A DNA stretch of 18,973 nt from Halieaceae bacterium. Its GTDB lineage: Bacteria > Pseudomonadota > Gammaproteobacteria > Pseudomonadales > Halieaceae. The notes under the pieces were generated by a model that saw only the letters and a program-made list of their open reading frames with translations, did not search any database and was not told the DNA's origin. How positions within the stretch are numbered: position 1 is the stretch's first letter; each line of letters opens with the position of its first letter. Positions 5,754 to 14,220 of the stretch are shown here, one piece after another. Position numbers and translations under genes: made by a program. Location of the stretch: NCBI GenBank assembly GCA_902518075.1, contig CABYEX010000028.1, forward strand, positions 1 through 18,973. The letters are read 5' to 3'.

Positions 5754-6487
5754 TCAACCGCGGTGGCGCGCCAGAAACTGTTCCACTCGCTGCACTGCCT
5801 CCTTCCTGTGGGTTAGAGACGAGCCAAGGTTCACCAGCGCCAATGGGGTCGATTAGCTTGCTCACAACACGCATTCGCCGGGCCCGCTTCACCCACCCAC
5901 TCTGCAAGTAGCTCCGGGCTGACCGCGCCCGCCTCCGGCACCACCGTGAACTGCGCGAGATTGTTGAGCGCCTGTAGTTATTTGGGTCCCACCATCTGCG
6001 GTGCAATATGCGCCGCATCCGCACGCTCAATGATGGACTTGGAAAGATAGACCAGAAACCCCAGCACAGGAGACGCTGCCGTAAAACCCATAAATGCGTT
6101 GTGGGGAGACAGAAAGGCTAGCCAGGCTCCGTCTGCCGTCGGCTGAACCCAGCATTCCTCGCCGAAAAACGTATGCGTCCAGTCTAGTATGTGCCAGATG
6201 GGGTCCACGACCAGTGTGTCTGCATCGATCCAAACCACCAGTCCGTCGGGCACCGCCAGTTCCGATTCAATCCAGCTTAGCCGCGCCAAATAAGCGAGTA
6301 TCGGCTTGCGATCGTGAAGCTTGGCGCGTAACCCGGGCGTCACCGAGTCAAAGAGCTCGTCGCCGATAAAGTGATTGTGGTATCCCTGCTGCTGGGACCA
6401 GTCAGCGACAGATGCCATGCACCGACTCACCCAGTCGGGCCTCGCGTCAGCCGCGGATTACAGCATCGTGACCGGGGTCGTGGCCAC
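5754..6487 (-). pseudogene. glycosyltransferase-like gene broken by two stops and a frameshift
   Basis: The reading frame can be followed from GTG at 6487, 8 bases after the soxB stop. It reads ATTPVTML, then TAA (6458-6460), SAADARPDWVSRCMASVADW, a long open stretch of 150 codons, a second TAA (5978-5980), and LQALNNLAQFTVVPEAG. Near 5850 it switches frame to PLALVNLGSSLTHRKEAVQ and ends with TGA at 5754. The open stretch contains GDELFD and a DxD-type motif, VVWIDADTLVVDP, typical of nucleotide-sugar-dependent glycosyltransferases. Three lesions in one gene argue for a decaying pseudogene rather than a sequencing error. The 150-codon middle part could still be translated from GTG at 6430. 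A functional link with the sox genes is not apparent. Confidence 0.7.
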
Positions 6488-6495
6488 TCAGCGAC

Positions 6496-8199
6496 TCACA
6501 GCATGCCTTGATTGTTCTGAAGACCCGTCACCTCAGGTTGGCTGGCTCGCACTCCCTGAACGCGCCCCTGCGCCTTGAGCCAGCGCGCCACAACATCCCA
6601 AATGGGCTCACCTTCCACCTGCTGTACTGATGCCCAGCCCGCCACCTTATATGTCTTATTCGCATCAATGGGTTTACCGTTTAGGGTCAACTGATCGATT
6701 CTTGAACCCGCCGCAGCTAGGGGCGCGATCGAGTATTGCAGACCGCTGGATCGCACCATATCGCCGCCCTGCTGGTAGTAAGGATCCGGGTGGAACAAGT
6801 TGTCGGCGACTTCCTCCAGCACCCGCTTGAGGAACGCACCACTCATTTCGGTCAGCGTTACCGCGGGATAAGTGATCGCCACCTGCGCCATGAGGTCCTC
6901 CATGGTGATCGTATCGCCCGGTAGCAGAGTGGTCCCCCAGCGGAAGCCCGGTGACAAAGCAATCGGCGCGTCGAGCTCATCCATCAACGCCTTACAGATG
7001 AGCTGATCGACACTGCCATTGAAATTGCCGCGCCGGTACAGGAGATCATCCGTCATGGCCAAGGGCTCCGCGAGCCGCTCGGCAAAGGGCGCCCGAATGC
7101 GGTCAATCAAGTCGCTCATCGCCGGGTCAGCGGGCAGCAGCTCCGCGAACACTGGCAGGAGCTGATACGACCAGTCACGGACACGACCATCGCGCACATC
7201 AAAGTCCAGCACCCCCACAAACTTGCCGTTGGAGCCAGCATTGGTGACCAGCGTCACTCCGCCCGGGTTTTTAATTTCCAGTGCACGGGGAATCGCGTCG
7301 TGGGTGTGACCACCCAAAATAGCGTCGAGACCACTTACTCGAGACGCCAACTTGATATCGGTATCCGCGCCGTTATGAGAGAGCAAGATCACTACCTGAG
7401 CGCCTGCGGCCCGCACTTCATTCACCTTTTCCTGTAGCTCGCGCTCCTGAATGCCGAAGGTCCAACCGGCGGTGAAATGAGCGGGGTTGGCGATCGGTGT
7501 GTAAGGGAAGGCCTGACCGATGATGGCCACGGGTACCCCGTTAATCTCCTTTAGGGTGTGACTTGCAAACACTGGATCGCCAAAGTCCATGTCTTTGACG
7601 TTGTGCGCCAAGAAGTCGATGTGCCCATCTAGGTCCTGATCAACAACTTCCATGACCCGATCAGTGCCCAAGGTGAACTCCCAGTGGCCGGTCATGACAT
7701 CGACGCCCAGGAGCTTGCTGGCCTCGACCATGTCCTGGCCCTGCGTCCACAGCGCCGTCGCGGAGCCCTGCCAGAGGTCCCCACCATCGAGCAGTAACGC
7801 GCCCGGTCGATCTGCCCGGAGCCGCTTCACCAAAGTAGCGATGTGGGCAAAGCCCCCGGCACGTCCGAACTGCTCTGCAGCGGCAACATAATCAAGATGG
7901 GTCAGCGCATGTGCCGCCTGCGAACCTGGCGCAATATCAAAGTGGTTAAGCAGCGCATCACCGACCAGATGCGGTGGCCGGTTGCGGGCATCATGCACCC
8001 CGATATTGACGGACGGCTCGCGGTAGTGGACCGGGAGTAACTGCGCGTGCACGTCGGTCATATGCATGAGGTGCAAGTTGCCGAACCGCGGCAGATGGTA
8101 GGCGTCGCCATTGTGAGGCTGCCCGCGCAACAATGAGGGCAAAGACAACCCTGCGGCGGCGCCAAGCCCCAACAGCTTATGGAACTCCCTTCGATGCAT
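6496..8199 (-). CDS. soxB: thiosulfohydrolase SoxB
   Basis: SoxB hydrolyses the sulfone group from SoxY-bound thiosulfate derivatives, releasing sulfate in the periplasm. It has 567 residues, the usual length. The twin-arginine signal is RREFHKLLGLGAAAGLS at the N terminus. Dinuclear manganese-site motifs of the 5'-nucleotidase/metallophosphatase family are in order: HMTDVH (46-51), LLLDGGDLWQGS (135-146), GHWEFTLG (171-178), LLSHNG (272-277) and GGHTHD (296-301). The C-terminal 5'-nucleotidase domain follows. It starts 13 bases after soxX, with only a weak ribosome site, and is the last intact gene of the operon. Confidence 0.96.
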   Translation of the reverse strand: MHRREFHKLLGLGAAAGLSLPSLLRGQPHNGDAYHLPRFGNLHLMHMTDVHAQLLPVHYREPSVNIGVHDARNRPPHLVGDALLNHFDIAPGSQAAHALTHLDYVAAAEQFGRAGGFAHIATLVKRLRADRPGALLLDGGDLWQGSATALWTQGQDMVEASKLLGVDVMTGHWEFTLGTDRVMEVVDQDLDGHIDFLAHNVKDMDFGDPVFASHTLKEINGVPVAIIGQAFPYTPIANPAHFTAGWTFGIQERELQEKVNEVRAAGAQVVILLSHNGADTDIKLASRVSGLDAILGGHTHDAIPRALEIKNPGGVTLVTNAGSNGKFVGVLDFDVRDGRVRDWSYQLLPVFAELLPADPAMSDLIDRIRAPFAERLAEPLAMTDDLLYRRGNFNGSVDQLICKALMDELDAPIALSPGFRWGTTLLPGDTITMEDLMAQVAITYPAVTLTEMSGAFLKRVLEEVADNLFHPDPYYQQGGDMVRSSGLQYSIAPLAAAGSRIDQLTLNGKPIDANKTYKVAGWASVQQVEGEPIWDVVARWLKAQGRVQGVRASQPEVTGLQNNQGML

Positions 8200-8212
8200 G
8201 GGGCTTAGCGAA

Positions 8213-8821
8213 TCACTCTGCGACTTGGTTGACCGGAGACGCGGGGTCCAGCAGGTAGGCCATCACGTCTTTCAACTGTTGCTCGGTGAGAATGCCCTGC
8301 GCGCCAAAGCGCGGCATGTGGGAGCAAAGGTTGTAAGCGTGGGTATCCCAAAGCTTGGTCCAGGTGTACTGCAACATCGCCTCACTTTGGCCCCGCGCGC
8401 CGTATCCCGTCAGTGAGGGGCCCAGGGTGCCGTAGGCGACTTCATCGGGAGCGAGCTGATGGCAGGCGTAGCAATTGCCACCATTGGGCTGAGTGGGGTC
8501 ATCGCTCGATTGCAGACCCCGTCCGTTACCCGCTACCTCGGCGCCTCGCTGCCAATCGCCCAGATATTCGCCATCTGCCGGCAGCACTACCGCGTCCAAG
8601 CGCTCTGCACGCAAGGTAGTCAGCATGTCATTGTCGAGAGGCATACCCCTTGGCGCACTGCAGGCGGCCTGCACCGCATCGCGCTCCAACCGGTCCATGG
8701 TGGCCTGACTCTTGGCAACGAAGGAGTTTTGTAATACGGCTTCTATCTCGTCAGAAGCCAATGTCCACGCCGCCACGCTCGCGGAGAGCGCGATGGTTAT
8801 GCCCTTGGTCACCGCCCTCAT
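8213..8821 (-). CDS. soxX: SoxX, monohaem cytochrome c of the SoxXA complex
   Basis: SoxX is the electron-accepting partner of SoxA. Together they couple thiosulfate to the SoxY cysteine. It has 202 residues with a Sec signal peptide (about 1-22). The haem site is CYACH at 117-121, and the likely axial Met is 169 in SHMPRFG. A pair of further cysteines (54, 166) may form a disulfide. Its ATG overlaps the soxA stop as ATGA, implying coupled translation. The protein is longer than small SoxX forms because of the N-terminal extension before the haem domain. Confidence 0.93.
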   Translation of the reverse strand: MRAVTKGITIALSASVAAWTLASDEIEAVLQNSFVAKSQATMDRLERDAVQAACSAPRGMPLDNDMLTTLRAERLDAVVLPADGEYLGDWQRGAEVAGNGRGLQSSDDPTQPNGGNCYACHQLAPDEVAYGTLGPSLTGYGARGQSEAMLQYTWTKLWDTHAYNLCSHMPRFGAQGILTEQQLKDVMAYLLDPASPVNQVAE

Positions 8822-9618
8822 CGCTTCAACCCCGGGGCGGTCATGGTGCCGCCCGCGGCATTCACCGCCATATAAGTTTGCAGCGCGATGCTGGCCTCGG
8901 AGCCCATTTGCAGCTCAGGCCATCGCTGTTGGCGAAAGCAGTCCCGTAGCCGCCATCCCATGGTTCTTACCAGCCCCTGAGAAATACGGTAGGCGGGCCA
9001 ACTCCCCCAGGCCTCGGCGGCGCCGGTGTGGGAGGTCAGATCAGGCAGTGCCTGCAAGCGAATGCGCATATCGGATTGCTCGTGACAAGTCGCACAGGAG
9101 AAGTCATGGGGCCCTGCGCGATAGAAGAAAATCTCCTCGCCCAGGGTATACATCGCCAGCTCGGCCGCGTGGGTCTGCTCCGGTGCAATCGTGGCACCTC
9201 CCGATTCTGCGGCCAGCCAGGTCACGAGGGCTTCCATCTCCGTGCCGAAGTCCCCTCTCAGTGAGTAAGGCTTTGCGGTCACCGCCTCGAGCTCCCGGCC
9301 TTGAATCGTTGTCATGCAGTGGACCAGACGTGATTCAAGATCCATCACCGCATCAGTATCGGCAAAGTAGCGCGGGAAGTGCACGTAGGCACCCGCGGTG
9401 ACCCCCGGCCCCAGACCCAGATCACAGGCTTCCAATGTGGCGGACGCGGGGCCTCGCGGCGTAAACCACAGCTCTTCCCCCTCGTCGATGACGAACACCG
9501 CTGGGTTGTCATCACCCATCAGATCCCGGTACTGATCGAATACACCGTCATCCGCCGCCAGTGGAACTGAGCACAGCCATGCCCCAAACAAGGTGAACCG
9601 TAGATGATGTGTCTTCAC
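8818..9618 (-). CDS. soxA: SoxA, monohaem type, of the SoxXA complex
   Basis: SoxA is the catalytic cytochrome of SoxXA and forms the disulfide between SoxY and thiosulfate. It has 266 residues from GTG at 9618, chosen because GAGGGGGG lies 5-6 bases upstream; ATG at 9639 has no ribosome site. A Sec signal peptide covers about 1-21. Only one haem motif is seen, CATCH at 175-179. The place of the N-terminal haem of dihaem SoxA holds single cysteines C65 and C101, which fit the structural disulfide of the monohaem group. C227 in RDCFRQQR is the expected cysteine persulfide ligand and catalytic residue. Confidence 0.94.
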   Translation of the reverse strand: MKTHHLRFTLFGAWLCSVPLAADDGVFDQYRDLMGDDNPAVFVIDEGEELWFTPRGPASATLEACDLGLGPGVTAGAYVHFPRYFADTDAVMDLESRLVHCMTTIQGRELEAVTAKPYSLRGDFGTEMEALVTWLAAESGGATIAPEQTHAAELAMYTLGEEIFFYRAGPHDFSCATCHEQSDMRIRLQALPDLTSHTGAAEAWGSWPAYRISQGLVRTMGWRLRDCFRQQRWPELQMGSEASIALQTYMAVNAAGGTMTAPGLKR

Positions 9619-9641
9619 AGCTGCCCCCCTCACATCCACAT

Positions 9642-9953
9642 TCAGCGGATATTGGTTTCGCCTTCGCCAGTGCCGCCCTGATTATCGGTCCAAACAACGC
9701 GCACAGTATCGCCAGATTTCCCACCCGCAAAACGCACCCCGAGAAAAGGATTGGCGGATACCGCTGCGCCCCAGTGACCCTGCATGACAGGCTGATCACC
9801 ATGGAAAACCGACACCTCGGTAATAAAGTGCGCAGGGATGGGGTCCCCCGCCTGGTCCTTGCGCATACCGGTTTCCATCGGATGGCGCATCAGGGCCTTC
9901 ACCTCTGTGATGTCGCCCTTTTTTTGGGCACGAATCTTGATTCGACCTGCCAT
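9642..9953 (-). CDS. soxZ: SoxZ, carrier-complex subunit
   Basis: SoxZ is the scaffold partner of SoxY in the periplasmic carrier complex. It has 103 residues, the normal length, beginning MAGRIKIRAQKKGDITEVK. ATG at 9953 is fixed by AAGGAGG 5 bases upstream; the longer open frame to 10043 is soxY sequence read in another frame. The conserved region ALMRHPMETGMRKDQAG and the immunoglobulin-like strands VSVFHGDQPV and VVWTDNQG are present. There is no signal peptide, as expected for export together with SoxY. It lies 10 bases after soxY. Confidence 0.95.
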   Translation of the reverse strand: MAGRIKIRAQKKGDITEVKALMRHPMETGMRKDQAGDPIPAHFITEVSVFHGDQPVMQGHWGAAVSANPFLGVRFAGGKSGDTVRVVWTDNQGGTGEGETNIR

Positions 9954-9963
9954 GGTGTCCTCC

Positions 9964-10473
9964 TTAACCGCCACATCCGCCGAGGGTGACCTTGGTCTCT
10001 CTCGACTGCATGTATAACTGTCCGTCTGCCTCCGCCACCGCATAAAGCGTGCAGGTTTGCGCCACCTTCACCCGGGTCTCGATGTAGACCTCGGTACCGG
10101 GCGGGATGTTAAACGAGGCCGCCAGCGGGTTGGGGTTCATTTCAACCAGCACGGACACCTTGGAGACATTCGGCAGCGCCTCGGAATCGACTTCCACCCG
10201 GATGGGCACGACGGCACCATTCTCGGCAATATCAGGCGTCGTAAACTGGATGCCCTCGTGCACCTGCGGTGTGTCACCGAGCGCCGCCATCGCCTCATCC
10301 AGCGCGGTGGCGCCAAAGGCTGCCTCCGGCCTTGCCACCTCCACCCCCACTGCGCGATCCTTAACACGATCTGTGAGGGTTTTAACCACCGGCAGCGCCG
10401 CAGCGGCACCCAGTATCACCGTCAAGCGCAACCAGCCTCGGCGCGAGATACCTTTTGCATGCATCGTTGTCAT
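9964..10473 (-). CDS. soxY: SoxY, sulfur-carrier protein
   Basis: SoxY carries all sulfur intermediates on one cysteine at the tip of a flexible C-terminal arm. It has 169 residues. The last five are GGCGG with Cys167, the diagnostic swinging arm. The N terminus SRRGWLRLTVILGAAAALP is a twin-arginine signal, consistent with folded export of the SoxYZ complex. ATG at 10473 has AAGGAG about 10 bases upstream; a second ATG three codons in is possible. It lies 18 bases after soxD and directly before soxZ, the usual pairing. Confidence 0.95.
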   Translation of the reverse strand: MTTMHAKGISRRGWLRLTVILGAAAALPVVKTLTDRVKDRAVGVEVARPEAAFGATALDEAMAALGDTPQVHEGIQFTTPDIAENGAVVPIRVEVDSEALPNVSKVSVLVEMNPNPLAASFNIPPGTEVYIETRVKVAQTCTLYAVAEADGQLYMQSRETKVTLGGCGG

Positions 10474-10491
10474 CGTCTCGGTCGCTCCTTT

Positions 10492-11553
10492 TTATTCTTC
10501 GCCTGAGGTTAACCAGGCCACAATCTGTTGCAGCGCGTCTTCCTCCACTGCGGGCATGGGTGGCATCGGCATGCTCCCCCACACCCCGGCGCCGCCGTTC
10601 ACTATCTTGTCACGTATGTAGGCAGCGTGCTCCTGTCCGGCGTACTTCATTCGGATGGCATCAAAGCCCGGCCCCACCAGCTGACCCGCCATCTGGTGGC
10701 AACCCGAACAGCCACCCGCAGTGAGGGCGGCCTCGGGCGCGACAGCCGCTTCGACCATCGCGTTGGCCGCTGCTACTCGCTCAGGTTCTGCCGCTGTCTC
10801 TTTACCTGTCTTTGTCGTGGTCCACAGCCCGGGATATGGCCCCCAGTCCCGCACCTGTTCAGCAAGATTGCCGTGGGCATTCATGGCGTAGGCAGGCAGG
10901 GATGACGTCACGGTCACCGCCACGTCGCAGTCAGCAGTGCAGGACGAGCCGCTCACATCTGGCGCACCGGACACCGACCACAGACCATGATCGAGGCTCA
11001 TACCGTTGCGATTGGGCATCCGCGCCTGGGTCTCGACCATGTTGGTATCGGACAGCACAAAATCGTCGTCGACCACGTAGCCGAGATTCAGCAAATAGGC
11101 GACCAGCGCGTAAACCTCATCCGGGGTCAAAGACTTGGGAGTGTTCCACGGCATGGCCCGGTAGATGTAATCCCATAGAGTAGACAGGGTCGGCACCTTC
11201 ATCAATGTGGTGCGGGTGACCGCAGGGTCCGCCAGCGAGGCAACCCGCCCGGTGGCGATGTCCTCCTCGGTGATATTGCCCAGCACCAAAGGCGCAAAAA
11301 TCTCGTTGGAGTCGCCGAAGTCTCCATGGCAGGAGGCGCACTGAGCCAGCCAGATCTCCTCGCCCGCCCACACATCACCGCTACCCGGCGGCAGACCGAC
11401 AAAGTCAGGGCGCACGTCAATGTCCCAGGCCGCGATCTCACCCTCAGTCGCTGGTCTACCCAAATCAGTGAGGCCCTCGGGCAACGCCGCCGCCCACGAT
11501 GTCATGGTCATCGTGCACAGCCACAAAGGGGCCGCTCTAACCCAGCTGGACAT
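10492..11553 (-). CDS. soxD: SoxD, dihaem cytochrome c of sulfane dehydrogenase
   Basis: SoxD accepts electrons from the molybdenum subunit SoxC during oxidation of the sulfane sulfur on SoxY. It has 353 residues from ATG at 11553, which has GAGG 6 bases upstream and overlaps the end of soxC by 17 bases. The longer open frame to 11634 lies inside soxC. A Sec signal peptide covers about 1-23. Haem motifs are CASCH (72-76) and CSGCH (282-286), with candidate axial methionines in SMPMPPMP near 328-333. Two extra cysteines, C205 and C209, lie between the haem domains. Confidence 0.93.
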   Translation of the reverse strand: MSSWVRAAPLWLCTMTMTSWAAALPEGLTDLGRPATEGEIAAWDIDVRPDFVGLPPGSGDVWAGEEIWLAQCASCHGDFGDSNEIFAPLVLGNITEEDIATGRVASLADPAVTRTTLMKVPTLSTLWDYIYRAMPWNTPKSLTPDEVYALVAYLLNLGYVVDDDFVLSDTNMVETQARMPNRNGMSLDHGLWSVSGAPDVSGSSCTADCDVAVTVTSSLPAYAMNAHGNLAEQVRDWGPYPGLWTTTKTGKETAAEPERVAAANAMVEAAVAPEAALTAGGCSGCHQMAGQLVGPGFDAIRMKYAGQEHAAYIRDKIVNGGAGVWGSMPMPPMPAVEEDALQQIVAWLTSGEE

Positions 11554-12871
11554 TGTGTACCTCGCCGTCAGTGCGCACTCGCCAGGTCTGTATAGCATTA
11601 TTGTGGTAGATCGATCGCGTGCCGCGTATCTCAACCAACTGTGCGCGGCTAGGCTGGATATAGCCGGTGCTATCGGTGACCCGAGCTTGCAGCAGCGCCT
11701 CCTCTCCCTGCCAGACCCAATCGCAATGGAAGCGAGTCAGGGCTTTGGGCAAGATTGGTCCCTCCAGGCGCGCCGGGAGCCAGTTGCGGCCGCCATCAAC
11801 CGACACCTCGACTTTCTCCACTGTGCCACGACCGCTCCAGGCCAGGCCGGTGATGTCGTAATAACCCTGCTTCAATAATTTTTGACCGCCCGAGGGCGCC
11901 GTGATCACCGACTTCGCCTCCTGAATGGAGGTGTACTGGCGGTGCGTGCCATCCGGCATCAGATCCACGTAGTGCGCGACCTCGTCTTTGGTCGCCCAGG
12001 GGGCATCGCCCACTTCCAGTCGCCGTAGCCACTTGACCCATGACACGCCCTGCACACCGGGCACTACCAGGCGCAAGGGGTAGCCGTTTTCTGGCCGCAA
12101 CATTTCGCCGTTTTGCCCATAGGCTACCAGCGCATCGTCGAATGCGTTCTCGAGATTAATAGTGCGCGTCATGCTGGAGCCGTCGGCGCCCTCCGCTAGT
12201 AAGACGGTTGCGCGTTTTCGATCAAAGCCTGCTCGCTCCAGTAGCAAGGAGACCGGGACCCCGGTGAATTCGGAGGCTGACAACATACCGTGGCTGTATT
12301 GCACGGTAGGGACCGCCACATTACCCCACTCGAGACCTGTGTTGGCGCCACACTCGAGAAAGTGGATGCGCGACACGCTGGGCATGCGAAGCAGTTCTTC
12401 CACGGTGAATACCAGTGGGGTCTCAACCAGCCCGTTGATCATCAGCCTGTGTCGGCGCGGGTCGATATCGACCCAGCCCTGATGATGGCGCTCGAAATGC
12501 AGTCCACTCGGGGTGATCATGCCGAACAGATTTTGCAGTGGCGTAAACGAGACGCTGGACTGATCGGTCCGCGTGAGGCCAGGGCTCTGGCGACGGACAA
12601 TATTGGCCTCGTAAGGGGACGGCTGTCCGTAGGGGTTGGCGACCACCGGCTTGCCTAAACTGCGGGTCCAGCTGGGTAGGTTCACGATGTCCGGGTCGTC
12701 ATCCGCCATCAGCGCTGGTGCCGCCATCGATGCGGCGGCTGCGAAAGCACCTCGCAGTAGCGAGCGACGCGCCGGGTTGATGCCATCCCTAGAGATGTCC
12801 TCGACGAGATCTTTGGACAAAAAGGATTCAGGCGCAGGTTGTAGCTGACCCTGCTCTGCGTCTGATGCCAT
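11537..12871 (-). CDS. soxC: SoxC, molybdenum subunit of sulfane dehydrogenase
   Basis: SoxC is a sulfite-oxidase-family molybdopterin protein that, with SoxD, oxidises SoxY-bound sulfane sulfur by six electrons. It has 444 residues from ATG at 12871, chosen because GGAGGAGAAGG immediately precedes it. The twin-arginine signal is ARRSLLRGAFAAAASMAAPA (34-53). The Mo-coordinating cysteine is C174 in FLECGANTG. The C-terminal dimerisation domain contains VEKVEVSVDGGRNW. It is the first gene of the minus-strand sox operon. Its presence predicts complete oxidation of thiosulfate to sulfate without sulfur globules. Confidence 0.95.
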   Translation of the reverse strand: MASDAEQGQLQPAPESFLSKDLVEDISRDGINPARRSLLRGAFAAAASMAAPALMADDDPDIVNLPSWTRSLGKPVVANPYGQPSPYEANIVRRQSPGLTRTDQSSVSFTPLQNLFGMITPSGLHFERHHQGWVDIDPRRHRLMINGLVETPLVFTVEELLRMPSVSRIHFLECGANTGLEWGNVAVPTVQYSHGMLSASEFTGVPVSLLLERAGFDRKRATVLLAEGADGSSMTRTINLENAFDDALVAYGQNGEMLRPENGYPLRLVVPGVQGVSWVKWLRRLEVGDAPWATKDEVAHYVDLMPDGTHRQYTSIQEAKSVITAPSGGQKLLKQGYYDITGLAWSGRGTVEKVEVSVDGGRNWLPARLEGPILPKALTRFHCDWVWQGEEALLQARVTDSTGYIQPSRAQLVEIRGTRSIYHNNAIQTWRVRTDGEVHNVQLG

Positions 12872-13253
12872 CCTTCTCCTCCCCCGGCAGTTACCTGTGT
12901 TCACCCGCTCCGTTCAGCGCGCGTGAAGAGCCTCATGCCTATTATTCTTTTTTAGTATAAACATATAACTTAATTCTCATGTGCCTTTGGCAAAGTATCA
13001 AGTGTCGCGCTTGCATTTTGCCAAGCGGAGCGCCAGATCGTAAGGTGCCCTTGATAACGAAAACACCACCAGAGTGTAGCGTACCTGTGATGCCGCAGGC
13101 TCATGGAATTAACGCGTAACGCGCGATGCCGAGGGAACATAAAAACGAGCACCAGAAACCTGGGTGATATTAAAAACAGTGGCATAAAAAGTAGCACCGT
13201 ATAAAACAGGGCAGCGTGTATCAGCGCCCTTCCTTGAGAGGAGAGACAAACCC
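12872..13253. promoter_or_regulatory. divergent sox control region
   Basis: 382 bases between soxC and the DsrE-like gene. An AT-rich patch near 12940-12980 contains a possible minus-strand -10 (TATACT, 12959-12954) without a clear -35. An inverted repeat TTGGCAA (12987-12993) / TTGCCAA (13018-13024) is a candidate operator. Two direct repeats of CATAAAAA-x-G-x-AGCACC begin at 13138 and 13183. TATAAA at 13200-13205 may be the plus-strand -10. No regulator gene (such as soxR) is in the window to pair with these sites. The assignment is by position only. Confidence 0.4.
13138..13198 (+). repeat. pair of 16-base direct repeats upstream of the DsrE-like gene
   Basis: CATAAAAACGAGCACC (13138-13153) and CATAAAAAGTAGCACC (13183-13198) differ at two positions, and their starts are 45 bases apart, about four helical turns. 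They sit 56-116 bases before the DsrE-like start codon, so they could be two operator sites read from the same DNA face. No binding protein is known here. Confidence 0.5.
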
Positions 13254-13679
13254 ATGACCCGTTTACTTATGCTGGCCTTGCTCGCTTGCCTGACGCTGTC
13301 CCCCGAGATCCACAGTGCTGATGCCGAGGCGCCGGGAGTGGTGTTCCATTTGGATTCCGATACCAGCATGAACCGCATGCTCGCTCAGGTAGCGCGCCAC
13401 CATTCCTTTAACCCGGATATCGAGACGCGTGTCATCCTGATTGGCAATGGTGTCAAACCGGCTCTGGAGGGTGCTAAAGACGTCAATGGCGGTCAGTACA
13501 GCGCGCAAATGGAGCAATTGATGGCGTCGGGAATCCGCATTTTTGCCTGCGAGGCGACACTCAATTACTACAACCTGACAGAGGACAGCCTCGCTTTTGG
13601 CGTGGAAACCGTCCCCTCTGGGGTCGCCGCACTGGGAAGGCTGCAGGCACGCGAGGCATGGGGTTACATCAAGCTCTGA
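13254..13679 (+). CDS. periplasmic DsrE/DsrF-like protein
   Basis: 141 residues with a Sec signal peptide (about 1-22). The remainder looks like a DsrE/DsrF-type alpha/beta fold: VVFHLDSD, then RVILIGNGVKPAL, MEQLMASGIRIFACEATL and VPSGVAALGRLQAREAWGYIKL. C99 is the conserved single cysteine position of this family. Such proteins occur next to sox or thiosulfate genes and are candidates for sulfur carriers or chaperones; the role here is inferred from context. ATG at 13254 follows GAGAGGAGAG about 9 bases upstream. Its TGA overlaps the start of the SoxS-like gene as TGATG. It is divergent from the sox operon. Confidence 0.75.
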   Translation: MTRLLMLALLACLTLSPEIHSADAEAPGVVFHLDSDTSMNRMLAQVARHHSFNPDIETRVILIGNGVKPALEGAKDVNGGQYSAQMEQLMASGIRIFACEATLNYYNLTEDSLAFGVETVPSGVAALGRLQAREAWGYIKL

Positions 13680-14086
13680 TGAGAGTCGCAGCCCTTCTGC
13701 TCGTCTTGGCGGGACTAGTTGCCAGCGCGACCACCTTGCCCCCAGGCGCCTCTGCCGATACAACGGCCCGCAGCGACTCGGCTGTTCTGATCTACATTTA
13801 CAGTCCCGAATGCGGTGCCTGCCGACAGTTTGATCATGAGGTGGGTCCGATCTACAGCAAGACTGGCGAATCCCTCAGGCTACCGCTGGAACGGGTGTTG
13901 ATCGACGACTGGCAAGCAAACCGGCATCAGCTGGTCGAATGCGCCTCGGCGGAGGTCATCGGCACGCCGACTTTTTTACAGATCCGGGACTGTCAGGAGC
14001 TGGATCGCATCACCGGTTACTCAGACGCGGAGCTCTTCTGGCTGGGGCACCGTAGAATGATGAATCGTATCGATTCTGATCTGTGA
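13679..14086 (+). CDS. soxS: SoxS-like periplasmic thioredoxin
   Basis: 135 residues from ATG at 13679, which overlaps the preceding stop (TGATG); an upstream in-frame ATG at 13658 is inside the neighbour. A signal peptide covers about 1-26. The thioredoxin-fold motif SPECGACRQFDHEVGPIY has CGAC at 45-48 and closely matches SoxS, and the cis-proline loop is GTPTF (96-100). SoxS reduces adducts on SoxY and so keeps the carrier active. It is co-transcribed with the DsrE-like gene. A membrane electron donor (SoxV/CcdA type) would be needed and is not in the window. Confidence 0.78.
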   Translation: MRVAALLLVLAGLVASATTLPPGASADTTARSDSAVLIYIYSPECGACRQFDHEVGPIYSKTGESLRLPLERVLIDDWQANRHQLVECASAEVIGTPTFLQIRDCQELDRITGYSDAELFWLGHRRMMNRIDSDL

Positions 14087-14101
14087 CCATCTCGTGGCGT
14101 T

Positions 14102-14119
14102 GCGCGGGTCGCTCCGCGC
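14102..14119 (+). terminator. GC-rich hairpin after soxS
   Basis: GCGCGG and CCGCGC form a 6-bp stem around GTCGCT, 15 bases past the soxS stop codon and before the convergent gene that ends at 14221. There is no T-run, so it may be a weak or Rho-dependent end. Confidence 0.3.
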
Positions 14120-14220
14120 TCACCGCGGTTGGCGGCCTCGCAATACCTGCACCCAAATAGAACTCTCATATCGGCGAGCTCGGACGGGTATCAGCGGATA
14201 GCGAAGCAACCTCCTCTTAC

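Noticed and set aside
8712..9401. 229-codon plus-strand ORF opposite soxA/soxX
   Set aside because: Its product is Arg/Pro/Ser rich with no motif, and it lies antisense to well-supported soxA and soxX; it is an artefact of GC-rich codon use.
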